NCBI RefSeq assembly: GCF_900141745.1
Contig: NZ_FSRM01000002.1
Location: 2,976,001 to 3,040,000, forward strand
Reading direction: 5' to 3'
Length of the DNA stretch: 64,000 nt
Source of the DNA: Paraburkholderia phenazinium
GTDB taxonomy: Bacteria > Pseudomonadota > Gammaproteobacteria > Burkholderiales > Burkholderiaceae
Positions 17,343 to 25,058 of this stretch are shown here, piece after piece. Positions within the stretch are counted from its first letter, which is position 1; each line of letters starts with the position of its first letter. The notes beneath the pieces were generated by a model. That model was not told the DNA's origin, ran no database searches, and worked only from the letters and a program-made list of their open reading frames with translations. Both the position numbers and the translations under genes were made by a program.

Positions 17343-17925
17343 CGCTACTCCTTGTTTAAAACCCGATCAAATAATCGAATCCTGCATAAGCTGTCTTCAT
17401 ACCTGCATTGGCCACGCGTTAGCCCACTCTGGGCGCACATGCCCATAAAAATATTGCCGCCAGGTCTGACTTTCAGGGATTTCTCAAACACTGCAGGCGG
17501 TGGCCGAACTCCGGCGGATTCATACGCCAGTGGCGGCATTCACCCGCATGCGCTGCCATACCTGCGTCCTACAGCCAAATCAGCCCCTGCGCGAAGGCAT
17601 CCTGCCGATGCGCACCCTTGTCCAGCACGGATTTATCTGAAGCAGAAAGATAACGATTTCACGCCGCCCGATGAATCGTTAAATTTATGTGAATTGCATA
17701 AGCATTATGTGCCGCTCATATTCACGAATGAGCGGATTTTAAATGAGCGCGACCGGCCGTGTATAGTATTTGTTCGATTTTCCGGGGTTTAAGCGGGGCG
17801 CCCCGCACGTTCGCCGTACGAGATTCACATGCAATTCAAATCGGCGACATAAAGCGGCAGAATTTGCAGATATCGCGTAGCGGGTGGCGTCATATTTCCC
17901 GACGCCAGCGTTGAATCGCTCCGCT
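17343..17925. other. 583-base spacer, AT-rich in its centre
   Basis: Between the start of the beta-propeller gene and the end of azoR. About 17,640-17,780 is clearly richer in A+T than the surroundings and may hold the propeller gene's far-upstream promoter or be foreign. I see no convincing gene. The right end carries the nested inverted repeat described separately. Confidence 0.5.
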
Positions 17926-17934
17926 TTATGTCGC
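17844..17934 (-). terminator. Nested inverted repeats at the 3' end of azoR
   Basis: GCGACATAAAGCGG (17844-17857) is the exact reverse complement of CCGCTTTATGTCGC (17921-17934), 63 bases apart. Inside lies a 6-bp hairpin, GGCGTC (17886-17891) with GACGCC (17901-17906). The right arm contains the azoR stop codon. The transcript would fold into a long two-part stem, which could protect or end the message. No T-run is seen. Confidence 0.45.
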
Positions 17935-18579
17935 GGCACTCCATGTCGTGCGCTTCCAGTCGGCAGTCGCCGCCTCAATCCACCCGGCGGCGTCCGCATC
18001 GGCCTGCGCAAGTGCTGTTTCACCGCGCGAGAGGCCGGTCAAACGCAATACCGACACGTTTCGTAGTCCGATCGTTGCCAGCACATAGCGCAGATAAGGG
18101 GTAAGGAAATCCACCTGACCGGTTGCAGTGGGCGGTTCCGGTACAGGACCACCGCAAGCAATCACGATAAACACGGGCCGATCGCGTAGCAGTCCCACCT
18201 TCCCTTCGCGCGTGCTGCGAAAGGTTCGGCCAATCCGCACCACATGATCGATCCACGTCTTGAGCGCAGCGGGCACCGTGAAGTTATGCATGGGCGTGTC
18301 GATGAGCAGCGTATCGGCACACTCCAACTCATCAATCAGCTTCTCCGAAAGTGATAACGCCTGCGTTTGATCAGCGGTGCGTTGCATTTCAGGAGTCAGC
18401 ATGGCATCGACGAACGAGCAATCCGGATATGGCAACGGCTGCGCCGCCAGATCGCGCTCGACGATCTGCAGCGGCGGTCCATCCATGGTTTGCAAATGCC
18501 CGATAAACTGCCGCCCCACTCTGCGGCTATGCGATGCAAGTCCACGCGGACTCGCACTGATGTGCAACAGAACACTCAT
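17926..18579 (-). CDS. azoR: FMN-dependent NADH-azoreductase
   Basis: A 217-residue flavodoxin-fold protein of the AzoR family, which reduces quinones and azo compounds with NADH and FMN. The N-terminus SVLLHISASPRGLASHSR is the FMN phosphate loop; MHNFTVPAALKTWIDHVVR carries the conserved flavin-binding segment, and a G-rich VIACGG follows. The ATG at 18579 is chosen because it sits right at the first strand. It lies 14 bases after the acetyltransferase gene and is last in a three-gene operon. The family's in vivo substrate is usually quinones. Confidence 0.92.
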   Translation of the reverse strand: MSVLLHISASPRGLASHSRRVGRQFIGHLQTMDGPPLQIVERDLAAQPLPYPDCSFVDAMLTPEMQRTADQTQALSLSEKLIDELECADTLLIDTPMHNFTVPAALKTWIDHVVRIGRTFRSTREGKVGLLRDRPVFIVIACGGPVPEPPTATGQVDFLTPYLRYVLATIGLRNVSVLRLTGLSRGETALAQADADAAGWIEAATADWKRTTWSAAT

Positions 18580-18593
18580 TGATACTGTTCCCC

Positions 18594-19049
18594 TCAAAGC
18601 GCGGTATTGAAGCGCAACGCCGTGGCGAGCAGCCCCTGACGGTAATAGAAACGATGGCCGAGTGTATTGGTGAGCGGCGTATCCAGTACCAGCTTTGAGC
18701 AACCCAGCGCACGGCCTTCAGCCTTCAGACGATCCATCAGCAACTCGCCGTATCCCGCGCTGCGCGCTGCTGCTTCCGTCACCAGATCGTCCACGTAAAA
18801 ATGCGGACCGTGGACCAGATTGTCCTGCACCCGAAAACCGGCCAACGCCACCGGCTTTGCGCCTTGCCACAGTGCAAGCAGACGATAACCGACGGCCACC
18901 TGACGCCGCCAGCGCTCGAGGAATTCTTCGCAGGATGCGAGGTGCGGCCGCAATTCAAGCATCAATGCGTAGCATGCCGCCGCGTCTTCCGGGTCATCCA
19001 CGTAGCGGATTTCCAGGTTTGGGTCACGCTGCCCGGGTTCCGTTGTCAT
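18594..19049 (-). CDS. GNAT-family N-acetyltransferase
   Basis: A 151-residue acetyl-CoA-dependent acetyltransferase. The core shows the acceptor part (YRLLALWQGAKPVALAGFRV), the strand HFYVDDLVTEAAARSAGYG leading to the pyrophosphate loop, here R-S-A-G-Y-G, and GHRFYYRQGL near the end, typical of GNAT motif B. Substrate unknown. The ATG overlaps the stop of the epimerase gene as ATGA, so the two are translationally coupled. Confidence 0.87.
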   Translation of the reverse strand: MTTEPGQRDPNLEIRYVDDPEDAAACYALMLELRPHLASCEEFLERWRRQVAVGYRLLALWQGAKPVALAGFRVQDNLVHGPHFYVDDLVTEAAARSAGYGELLMDRLKAEGRALGCSKLVLDTPLTNTLGHRFYYRQGLLATALRFNTAL

Positions 19050-19774
19050 TGTCCGCCCCTCCAGTCGGCGCTCCATCCCAGCTCGCGTTTCGCCCTGTCG
19101 CAGGCGAGCATGCCGTCGTCTTCGGCAATGTTGTAGATGCCGGTCTTCCCGCGCAACACGGCCAGCTCGGCGGCGCGTGCTGCTGCGTCGACGTGGACGG
19201 GAGCGCCGCCCGCCGCCGCATCGAATCCGGTGCCAGGGCCGTAAAGCCGGCCGTAGCGCAGCACGACGGCTTCCAGCGGCGCCTGCAGCACCTGCCGCTC
19301 GAGGCTGGCGACGCCACGCAGCGAGACGCCGCGTGGACCGTCGAAGTCACTGTCCAGCGGATCGTCCTCGCTGTGTGGCAACGGGCCAACCGCATAGGCG
19401 AAGCCGATACTCTGCGCGACGATGCGCCGGACGTCCGCCGCGACTGCCGCGGCGACCAGGTTGCGTGTGCCTTCATCGCGGATGCGGGCGTTGCGCTGCG
19501 ACGCCTCGGCCATTCTGGCCGGGTCGAGACCAGGCGGGAGGTCGGTAAGCTGATGCATGACGACCTGGGGCCGAACGGCCTCGAGCGCGGCGCGCAACGC
19601 GGCCGCGTCGAACACATCGACGACAACCGGTTCCACCCCCCACTCGCGCAGCATGGGCGCCTTGTCCGACGAGCGCGTGGTGCCCACGACGCGCCAGCCG
19701 GCGGCGACGAACAGCGGCGCGACGCGGCGCCCGATCGCCCCGGTCGCACCGGCCAGAAAGAGACAATCGGCCAT
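19046..19774 (-). CDS. NAD(P)-dependent epimerase/dehydratase family protein
   Basis: A 242-residue short-chain Rossmann protein with the cofactor loop GATGAIGRRV at residues 9-18. It is an atypical extended SDR: the region around residue 122 reads SIGFAYAVGPL, giving the catalytic Tyr without the usual YxxxK spacing. It ends in LGWSADWRGGQ. The family epimerises or reduces nucleotide sugars and related compounds; no substrate can be assigned. First gene of the epimerase-acetyltransferase-azoreductase operon; the ATG follows AGGGAGA. A 26-bp palindrome lies 78 bases upstream. Confidence 0.85.
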   Translation of the reverse strand: MADCLFLAGATGAIGRRVAPLFVAAGWRVVGTTRSSDKAPMLREWGVEPVVVDVFDAAALRAALEAVRPQVVMHQLTDLPPGLDPARMAEASQRNARIRDEGTRNLVAAAVAADVRRIVAQSIGFAYAVGPLPHSEDDPLDSDFDGPRGVSLRGVASLERQVLQAPLEAVVLRYGRLYGPGTGFDAAAGGAPVHVDAAARAAELAVLRGKTGIYNIAEDDGMLACDRAKRELGWSADWRGGQ

Positions 19775-19851
19775 AGCGGGAATCTCCCTGGATTAACGAT
19801 GCGGCGAACCAGCCAAGCTGCCAGCCCACCCACAAGATGTATGAGTTCGAA

Positions 19852-19877
19852 CATGATATAAGAGTTCTTACATCATG
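19852..19877. promoter_or_regulatory. 26-bp operator-like palindrome upstream of the epimerase operon
   Basis: CATGATATAAGA (19852-19863) and TCTTACATCATG (19866-19877) are inverted repeats of 12 bases with one mismatch and a 2-base centre. Length and symmetry are those of a dimeric repressor site such as TetR or HxlR proteins use. No regulator gene is adjacent, so the protein must act from elsewhere. Confidence 0.55.
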
Positions 19878-19935
19878 TGCAAGCCACAGTGGGATCCGCT
19901 ATGGACGATTGAAGAAGGTCGGGAATAAGGAGAGG

Positions 19936-20241
19936 TTAACGGGCGGGTTGAAGCCGCCGTTCAATCAGCGATTCGCCCCGCTCCATGCTTTCGGCGAGGA
20001 TACGGCCATCGAGTTTGTTTGGGTCGCTAAACGAGCCGACCGGGATCTTGCCCGTGGGCGAATCGACCAGTTTGATATAACGCGGCGCAAGACGCTGCCC
20101 GACGTCGATATCTACCGCGGCCACGGCGATTTTTGCTGCTGGCGCGGCTTGCGAGGGCATCCCGCGCACTGCACAGAGCGCACCAAAAAGCGCGCCGGCA
20201 GCGGCAATTGCCAATGTCCCCATCCATTTTGTATTTTTCAT
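19936..20241 (-). CDS. Small SAF-domain protein (CpaB/FlgA-like), exported
   Basis: A 101-residue protein with an N-terminal membrane segment or signal peptide (MKNTKWMGTLAIAAAGALFG) followed by one SAF domain: KIAVAAVDIDVGQRLAPRYI, then GSFSDPNKLDGRILAESMER. SAF domains occur in the Flp pilus protein CpaB and the flagellar chaperone FlgA. Full CpaB is near 270-300 residues; here the protein ends straight after the domain and no pilus gene is near. It may be a free-standing periplasmic domain or a remnant. The ATG follows AAGGAG. Confidence 0.72.
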   Translation of the reverse strand: MKNTKWMGTLAIAAAGALFGALCAVRGMPSQAAPAAKIAVAAVDIDVGQRLAPRYIKLVDSPTGKIPVGSFSDPNKLDGRILAESMERGESLIERRLQPAR

Positions 20242-20339
20242 GTCGCACTCCTTATGTTGCCGCCTGGCAGGATTGCGCTAGCCACACTCGAACAAACAGG
20301 AACACCAGGCGGAATCAGGCGGAAGCGCCGTCATCACAC

Positions 20340-20602
20340 TGCGATGTCCGCTGAAAAAAAGAAAGATGAGCAAGTATCAACGCCGGCGTCGAATCGCACC
20401 GCAATCAAACGCTCCGTTCCCCCACAGCGATCGTGTTGATCCGATCTGCCGCCCGGCAATTGCCGTCCCCGCGGAGCGTCGATGCAACCGGTCTGCACCG
20501 GCGGGGGAACACCCGCCCCCATCCGGTGACTGCCGATCAGGCTGTTGATCCGCCCGTAGTAAAACCCAGCTTATAAAGCCTTTCTATGAAGGCTTGTTTT
20601 TT
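20340..20602 (+). ncRNA. Candidate small RNA ending in an orphan intrinsic terminator
   Basis: A textbook terminator on the plus strand lies at 20576-20602, yet no plus-strand gene precedes it for over 4 kb. Between the SAF gene and the terminator is a GC-rich stretch with a strong stem, CACCGG (20496-20501) with CCGGTG (20523-20528) around an inner G-run/C-run stem. A small RNA transcribed rightward is the simplest reading. Its 5' end is not defined; 20340 is a guess. I do not recognise a known RNA family. Confidence 0.35.
20576..20602 (+). terminator. Rho-independent terminator with no plus-strand gene upstream
   Basis: AAGCCTT (20576-20582) pairs with AAGGCTT (20589-20595) around TCTATG, followed by G and six T (20597-20602). 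On the minus strand no T-run follows the hairpin, so its direction is rightward. Confidence 0.75.
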
Positions 20603-21145
20603 CTGGTTGGCCCCATCGCGTCCTGCTACTTTTACTGCGCCGCCCCCTGTTGATCGGGGGTCGGCCGTACCGCCTGTTTTTGTTGTCTTCCCTGTGCGTC
20701 TTCACGCTGCCTGCTGCTTCACCCTGCTTTATTTTTCTCGCACTGCCGGTCCTCTCTGCGCCGTGCCTGTGCTTCCCCGCGCCACCTGTTCTGCACCGTG
20801 CCGCCTGATCTTCCTGCTGCTGCGTTGCGGTCCGGCGCAGGACATATAGCGACTACCGTGCCAGAGGTTCGCAAAGCGTTATGCCAACTGGCCTGGCGGG
20901 CGGCGCATCCAACTGGCATGGCCGCTTTGAGGAGGTCCGCGCCGAAACTGTTTCAGTGCTGCGACTCGCCAGCAACGCAAAATTTGCGGAGTGCGCGTCG
21001 CCGCATCGGTAAGCCCTGACTGCCGCGCACGGCGGTTGCGCTGCAACGCTTGGTACAGGCCATGCAGCGCTTACTGGGATCGTCACAGGCGATTCACAAA
21101 ACGCGATCGGCGGCCGTTATGTGCGGTACCGCACGAAGTCCAAAG

Positions 21146-21163
21146 TGTCTCAATTGTGAGACA
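21146..21163. promoter_or_regulatory. Activator-type dyad, copy 1
   Basis: TGTCTCA (21146-21152), ATTG, TGAGACA (21157-21163): a perfect 7-bp inverted repeat with a 4-base spacer. The same motif with one change recurs at 21564-21581. Repeated 18-bp dyads upstream of a sigma-54 activator gene are typical of its own binding sites; this link is inferred. Confidence 0.5.
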
Positions 21164-21563
21164 GTCGCCGGGCGGGGTAAGCTGTTAACCGAACGGTCCA
21201 ATTTGCCTGAATGGAGCGTTCCAGGCACTGTCCGTTGGATGGTCCGTGACAGGCCGATCACTTCGCGTGACGCGAAGCGCCAAAGCTCCACCCATTTCGG
21301 GCGACTCGCCCGCGCGAGCGCCACCTGCCTGAAAGAAGTCGTGGGAACGGCCTCTATCAAGGCGTTCACGCCTTTTCGCCGTTTAAACCAATCGGCAATA
21401 CTGGCCCAGGCAAACAGACCGGTACGGGGGAGTTTCTACCGCGCAAAGGTTTGCGCGATTTGACGGGTAATCGAATTGAACAGGTGATCGGTCATAAAAG
21501 TATTTGTCCGGTCAAACATTCCGCATAACGAATTAACAATTTCTCAAGAATAGGCTTTCCGGC

Positions 21564-21581
21564 TTTCTCAGGAATGAGACA
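21564..21581. promoter_or_regulatory. Activator-type dyad, copy 2
   Basis: TTTCTCA (21564-21570), GGAA, TGAGACA (21575-21581): the same dyad and spacer length as at 21146-21163 with one mismatch in the left arm. A half site, TTTCTCA, occurs just upstream near 21,540. Confidence 0.5.
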
Positions 21582-21753
21582 GAATTGATACACAACTCGC
21601 AACTAGCCGCCTATACTGGCCTTCCGCGACATCTGCAGACCCTGCTGCCTGGTGCACCACGGCGCGGGCTGCGAATGGCACGTCGAAGGATGCGGCCCAA
21701 TTGCCGTATCCAGATTTGCGCGTATGGCAAGTGCAATTGTTTTGATCTATCTT

Positions 21754-21770
21754 TGGCCCATGCGTCGCAT
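21754..21770 (+). promoter_or_regulatory. Possible sigma-54 (-24/-12) promoter
   Basis: TGGCCCATGCGTCGCAT has the invariant GG (21755-21756) and GC (21767-21768) ten bases apart, and most other consensus positions (TGGCAC, TTGCA). It lies 184 bases downstream of the second dyad, a workable distance for an upstream activating site. One isolated match can arise by chance. Confidence 0.35.
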
Positions 21771-21830
21771 AGAGCGCAATACAGAGAGACCGACGAAAAC
21801 ACGTCGACAGTCGAATCACCGGGGAATGAA

Positions 21831-22088
21831 ATGAACAATAAACGTTCGTATGAACAAAATAATCGGCGTGCCATTGATTTCTCAATGAGCCGCCAGGACG
21901 CTTGCGGGCACGATCCCTTTGGATGCGCCCACAACCAGTCAGCACGGCCAGCCTCGTTGGCGGCCTCGCGTGGAGTGCAACGCGCGATCCAGAGTCCCGT
22001 GGGGACGGGTCTGTCCGGGCCGGTGATCCGGCCTGAAGCATGCTTGCATGACCCAGCAACCGCGAGCGCCGCATCGAACCGGGGTTAA
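21831..22088 (+). CDS. Possible small upstream ORF coupled to the sigma-54 activator
   Basis: An 85-codon frame starting MNNKRSYEQNNRRAIDFS after GGGGA and ending in TAA one base before the activator's ATG. The close join suggests translational coupling. The sequence has no recognisable domain, and its composition changes midway from Asn/Arg-rich to Ala/Pro-rich, so it could equally be non-coding leader. Confidence 0.3.
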   Translation: MNNKRSYEQNNRRAIDFSMSRQDACGHDPFGCAHNQSARPASLAASRGVQRAIQSPVGTGLSGPVIRPEACLHDPATASAASNRG

Positions 22089-22089
22089 C

Positions 22090-23535
22090 ATGACCAAGAC
22101 TGAAACGCCGCATGACGCAGACCGTACGGTGCTCTGCGTTTCCAGCAAACCCGACGAAATTCTCACCAGGTTTCTGGCCGCCTGCGGCTGGCAGGTGGTG
22201 CACGCCAAGACGACCGCGCTTGCAGAGCGCGTGATCGAGCGCGACAACATCAAGGTCGGCCTGATCGAACTGCCAGAAGATTGCTCGACGCAATATTTGT
22301 CGGCGCTCGAGGCATGCATGCGCCGGGTGGAGACCAACTGGGTCGCGCAGATCGCGCCGGGCCAGGCCGATCACGAGCCGGTCAGCCGTTTCATCCTCGA
22401 TTATTGTTTCGATTTTGTCACCACTCCGTGCCTGAACGAACGGCTCATTTTCGCGTTGGGCCACGCCCATGGCCTGTCGAGCCTGCGCAAGGCGCGCGTG
22501 ACGCCCGAGGCTTCGCTGGGCCGTCACGAAATGGTCGGCCAGTGCGAAGCCATGCAGCAGCTCTACCGCCACATCGACAAATGCGCCGTTACCGATGCGC
22601 CGGTGTTTGTCGCGGGCGAGTCGGGCACCGGCAAGGAACTGACGGCGCGCGCCATCCACGTACGCTCGCCGCGCTCGGCCCAGTCCTTCGTCGCGATCAA
22701 CTGCGCGGCTATTCCGCCTACTCTTCTGCAGGCCGAACTGTTCGGCCATGAACGCGGCGCCTTCACCGGCGCGGTGCAGCGCAAGATCGGCCGGATCGAA
22801 AGCGCGCATCAAGGCACGCTCTTTCTCGACGAGATCGGCGACATGCCTCACGAGTGCCAGGCCGTGCTGCTGCGCTTCCTGCAGGAAGGCACCATCGAGC
22901 GCCTGGGCGGCAGCAACGAAATCAAGGTGGACGTGCGGGTGATCTCGGCGACCCACGTCGATCTGGAAAAGGCGGTCGAAGACGGTCGCTTCCGTTCCGA
23001 CCTGTATCACCGCCTGTGTGTGCTGCGGCTGATCGAACCGCCGCTGCGCGAGCGTGGCAACGACATCAAGCTGCTCGCCAACTACGCGCTCAGCATGTAC
23101 CGGCAGGATGGCGCACGCAAGATTCGCGGTTTTTCGAGCGATGCGGTAGTGGCCATGTCGCGCTATGGATGGCCCGGCAATGTCCGCGAGCTGATCAATT
23201 GCGTACGCCGGGCGGTCGTGATGAGCGAGGGCCGTTTCATTACCGCGGCAGACCTGGGCCTGCCGCAGACGGCGAACGTGCCGGCTGTGACACTCGCCGA
23301 GATTCGCAGCAAGGCGGAAAAGGATGCGATCGTGCAGGCGCTGCAACGCCACGGCTACAAGCTGACCGAAGCGGCCGCGGACCTCGGCGTCTCGCGCGCC
23401 ACGCTGTACCGTCTGATGCACGCCAACCGCATCAATCAGGATGGCACCGCGCGCTCCGTGGACGCATCCCCGGCGCAGGACGACGAAGACAGTGAGCGGG
23501 ACCTACTGCGCTCGCTCACGGTTTCGAGTCATTGA
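22090..23535 (+). CDS. Sigma-54-dependent activator with VpsR-like N-terminal domain
   Basis: A 481-residue enhancer-binding protein. Residues 13-135 resemble a receiver-like VpsR domain without the phospho-acceptor pattern of true response regulators (VLCVSSKPDEILTRFLAAC; later DYCFDFVTTPCLNERL). Residues 140-375 are the AAA+ domain: Walker A GESGTGKE at 176-183, the sigma-54 contact loop GAFTGA at 223-228, Walker B TLFLDEIGD at 243-251. The C-terminus is a Fis-type HTH (KLTEAAADLGVSRATLYRLM). VpsR relatives control exopolysaccharide and biofilm genes, sometimes through c-di-GMP; that role is inferred. The ATG at 22090 is preferred over 22048 because GGGG precedes it and the domain starts there. 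Confidence 0.88.
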   Translation: MTKTETPHDADRTVLCVSSKPDEILTRFLAACGWQVVHAKTTALAERVIERDNIKVGLIELPEDCSTQYLSALEACMRRVETNWVAQIAPGQADHEPVSRFILDYCFDFVTTPCLNERLIFALGHAHGLSSLRKARVTPEASLGRHEMVGQCEAMQQLYRHIDKCAVTDAPVFVAGESGTGKELTARAIHVRSPRSAQSFVAINCAAIPPTLLQAELFGHERGAFTGAVQRKIGRIESAHQGTLFLDEIGDMPHECQAVLLRFLQEGTIERLGGSNEIKVDVRVISATHVDLEKAVEDGRFRSDLYHRLCVLRLIEPPLRERGNDIKLLANYALSMYRQDGARKIRGFSSDAVVAMSRYGWPGNVRELINCVRRAVVMSEGRFITAADLGLPQTANVPAVTLAEIRSKAEKDAIVQALQRHGYKLTEAAADLGVSRATLYRLMHANRINQDGTARSVDASPAQDDEDSERDLLRSLTVSSH

Positions 23536-23575
23536 ATCGTCTGGGTGAATCGCTGCGCTGTAGTCGGCGCGCATT

Positions 23576-24742
23576 TCAGTGCGTGTCAGGGCCGGCTTCG
23601 GGATCGGAGCGGTACACAGCGATCCCTTCCATCGGGTCAGGCGCTTCGCGCCATGGCGCCTTCTCCAGCATCCGGACGGTGTTTTCATAGCCGGCGGCCC
23701 AGCGTCGCTGGATGCCGCTCGTTGAGAAATCGATGTCCTTGTGCAGATCGTCGCCCGCGAGACGCGGCGCGTCGAGCTCGATCACCTGCATGGTGGTCCC
23801 GCAGCCCCAGCCGAGCAGTTCTCTGACCTCCGGGGTATCGCGCTGATCGGCGGGGATGTACTGCTCCAGTTCACGAATGACGTGCCGCAGCCGGTGAATC
23901 TGCTTTTGCCGCTCGAGGTGGCTTTCAGACCGGCTGGAATACTGGATATCGCGTTGCCGGCTCATCGCCTGCCAGACCGACTTCGGCTCCCGGCCGTGTG
24001 CCGGCCACAACTGCACGGCGAAAATCACCGAGTCGCTGCGGGGATGGTCGTCGAGCACCGCCTCAAGCGGTGTGTTGGAGTAGATGCCGCCATCCCACCA
24101 GCTCTCCCCTTCCAGCCGCACCGACGGAAAGCCCGGCGGAAACGCCGCGGAGGCCATCACATGATCGACATCGAGCGGCGCATCGCGATTCGTGAAATAG
24201 CGCATGCGTCCGCTGCCGACGCTTACGGCGCCGACCGTCAGACGCGTTTCCTTGCTGTTCAGGTAGGAAAAATCGATCAGCGAGAGGAGCGTCTCCCGCA
24301 ACGGCACGGTCGAATAGATTGCCGCCGGCTCCATGATGCCCGCGGGGTGGATGCCGAACATCGCGGCCGGACTCGGTGCGAAGAACGCCGGAATACCGCG
24401 CGTCATGATCGACAGGTTGCGCAGCCACTCGTCGAACACGGGCAGCCAGCCGGAAGTCGCGCTGCCACGATAGGCCACCTGCTCCCAGAACTGCTTGAGC
24501 CGGTCGATGCGTTGCTCGCGCGGATTGCCTGCAATGATCGCGCCGTTGATCGCGCCGATCGAAGTGCCGATCACCCAGCCGGGTTCGACGTGCGCTTCAT
24601 GCAGTGCTTCGTACACACCGGCCTGATAGGCGCCCAGCGCGCCGCCGCCCTGCAGCACAAGGACGATCTGGCCGGCGATATCCTCGCCGTGCGACGGTTC
24701 CGGCGAGTCTCCGGGAGCGTGACTCGGTGCTTGCTTGGCCAT
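23576..24742 (-). CDS. Patatin-like phospholipase
   Basis: A 388-residue cytoplasmic serine acyl hydrolase. The oxyanion loop is QGGGALGAYQAG (31-42), the nucleophile S61 lies in GTSIG (59-63), and the catalytic Asp is D217 in WWDGGIYSN. The C-terminal ~120 residues (QRDIQYSSRSESHLERQKQI and on) match the DUF3734 extension of bacterial patatins. The family removes acyl chains from lipids; in Burkholderia such genes often accompany polyhydroxybutyrate metabolism, but no such gene is next to this one. The ATG at 24742 follows CGGAGAA. Convergent with the sigma-54 activator. Confidence 0.9.
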   Translation of the reverse strand: MAKQAPSHAPGDSPEPSHGEDIAGQIVLVLQGGGALGAYQAGVYEALHEAHVEPGWVIGTSIGAINGAIIAGNPREQRIDRLKQFWEQVAYRGSATSGWLPVFDEWLRNLSIMTRGIPAFFAPSPAAMFGIHPAGIMEPAAIYSTVPLRETLLSLIDFSYLNSKETRLTVGAVSVGSGRMRYFTNRDAPLDVDHVMASAAFPPGFPSVRLEGESWWDGGIYSNTPLEAVLDDHPRSDSVIFAVQLWPAHGREPKSVWQAMSRQRDIQYSSRSESHLERQKQIHRLRHVIRELEQYIPADQRDTPEVRELLGWGCGTTMQVIELDAPRLAGDDLHKDIDFSTSGIQRRWAAGYENTVRMLEKAPWREAPDPMEGIAVYRSDPEAGPDTH

Positions 24743-25058
24743 GGTGCTTCTCCGTTTGTGAAGTGTAACGACCCACATGGGGCGGTCGGACATTCGAACG
24801 GGTTCGCAGGACGCGAGCCTTCAACTGCTGGTGGCGGCGTAGAACGGTGTAGGAAGACAGATCCCGCGCGCACCGGTTGAGGACCATCATGGCACGCGTA
24901 CATGTCAGCAAGCAATGAAACGAAGTCGGCCCGGAACCGCCTGACGAATACTCCTGCCCGAGCCGGCGGTCGCGCTCACAGGCGACATGAGCAAGGCGCC
25001 TGGCGCCCGCGGCATTGCGTTGCTATGCTGCTAGCAGATCATTCTCTCAGGAGTCCGC
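24743..25058. other. 316-base divergent spacer
   Basis: Between the divergent patatin and exporter genes. It must hold both promoters, but I see no clear -35/-10 pair, operator or small gene in it. Confidence 0.5.

Larger units (their letters stand above)
20603..21825. other. Long non-coding spacer ahead of the sigma-54 activator
   Basis: Over 1.2 kb without a convincing gene. It starts with a pyrimidine-rich stretch (about 20,603-20,850). It holds a perfect 14-bp palindrome GTGCGGTACCGCAC (21121-21134), two TGTCTCA-type dyads and a possible sigma-54 promoter. About 21,470-21,560 is AT-rich, as expected of a regulatory region. Confidence 0.6.

Noticed and set aside
16530..17792. 420-residue frame on the plus strand over the beta-propeller gene
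   Set aside because: Antisense shadow of the propeller that runs on into the AT-rich spacer without stop; no domain.
20586..20849. Short plus-strand frame starting inside the terminator hairpin
   Set aside because: Its ATG lies in the terminator loop, no ribosome binding site fits, and the sequence is only a pyrimidine-rich translation.
21568..23421. 617-residue frame antisense to the sigma-54 activator
   Set aside because: Covers a gene with complete AAA+ motifs; the antisense product has no recognisable fold.
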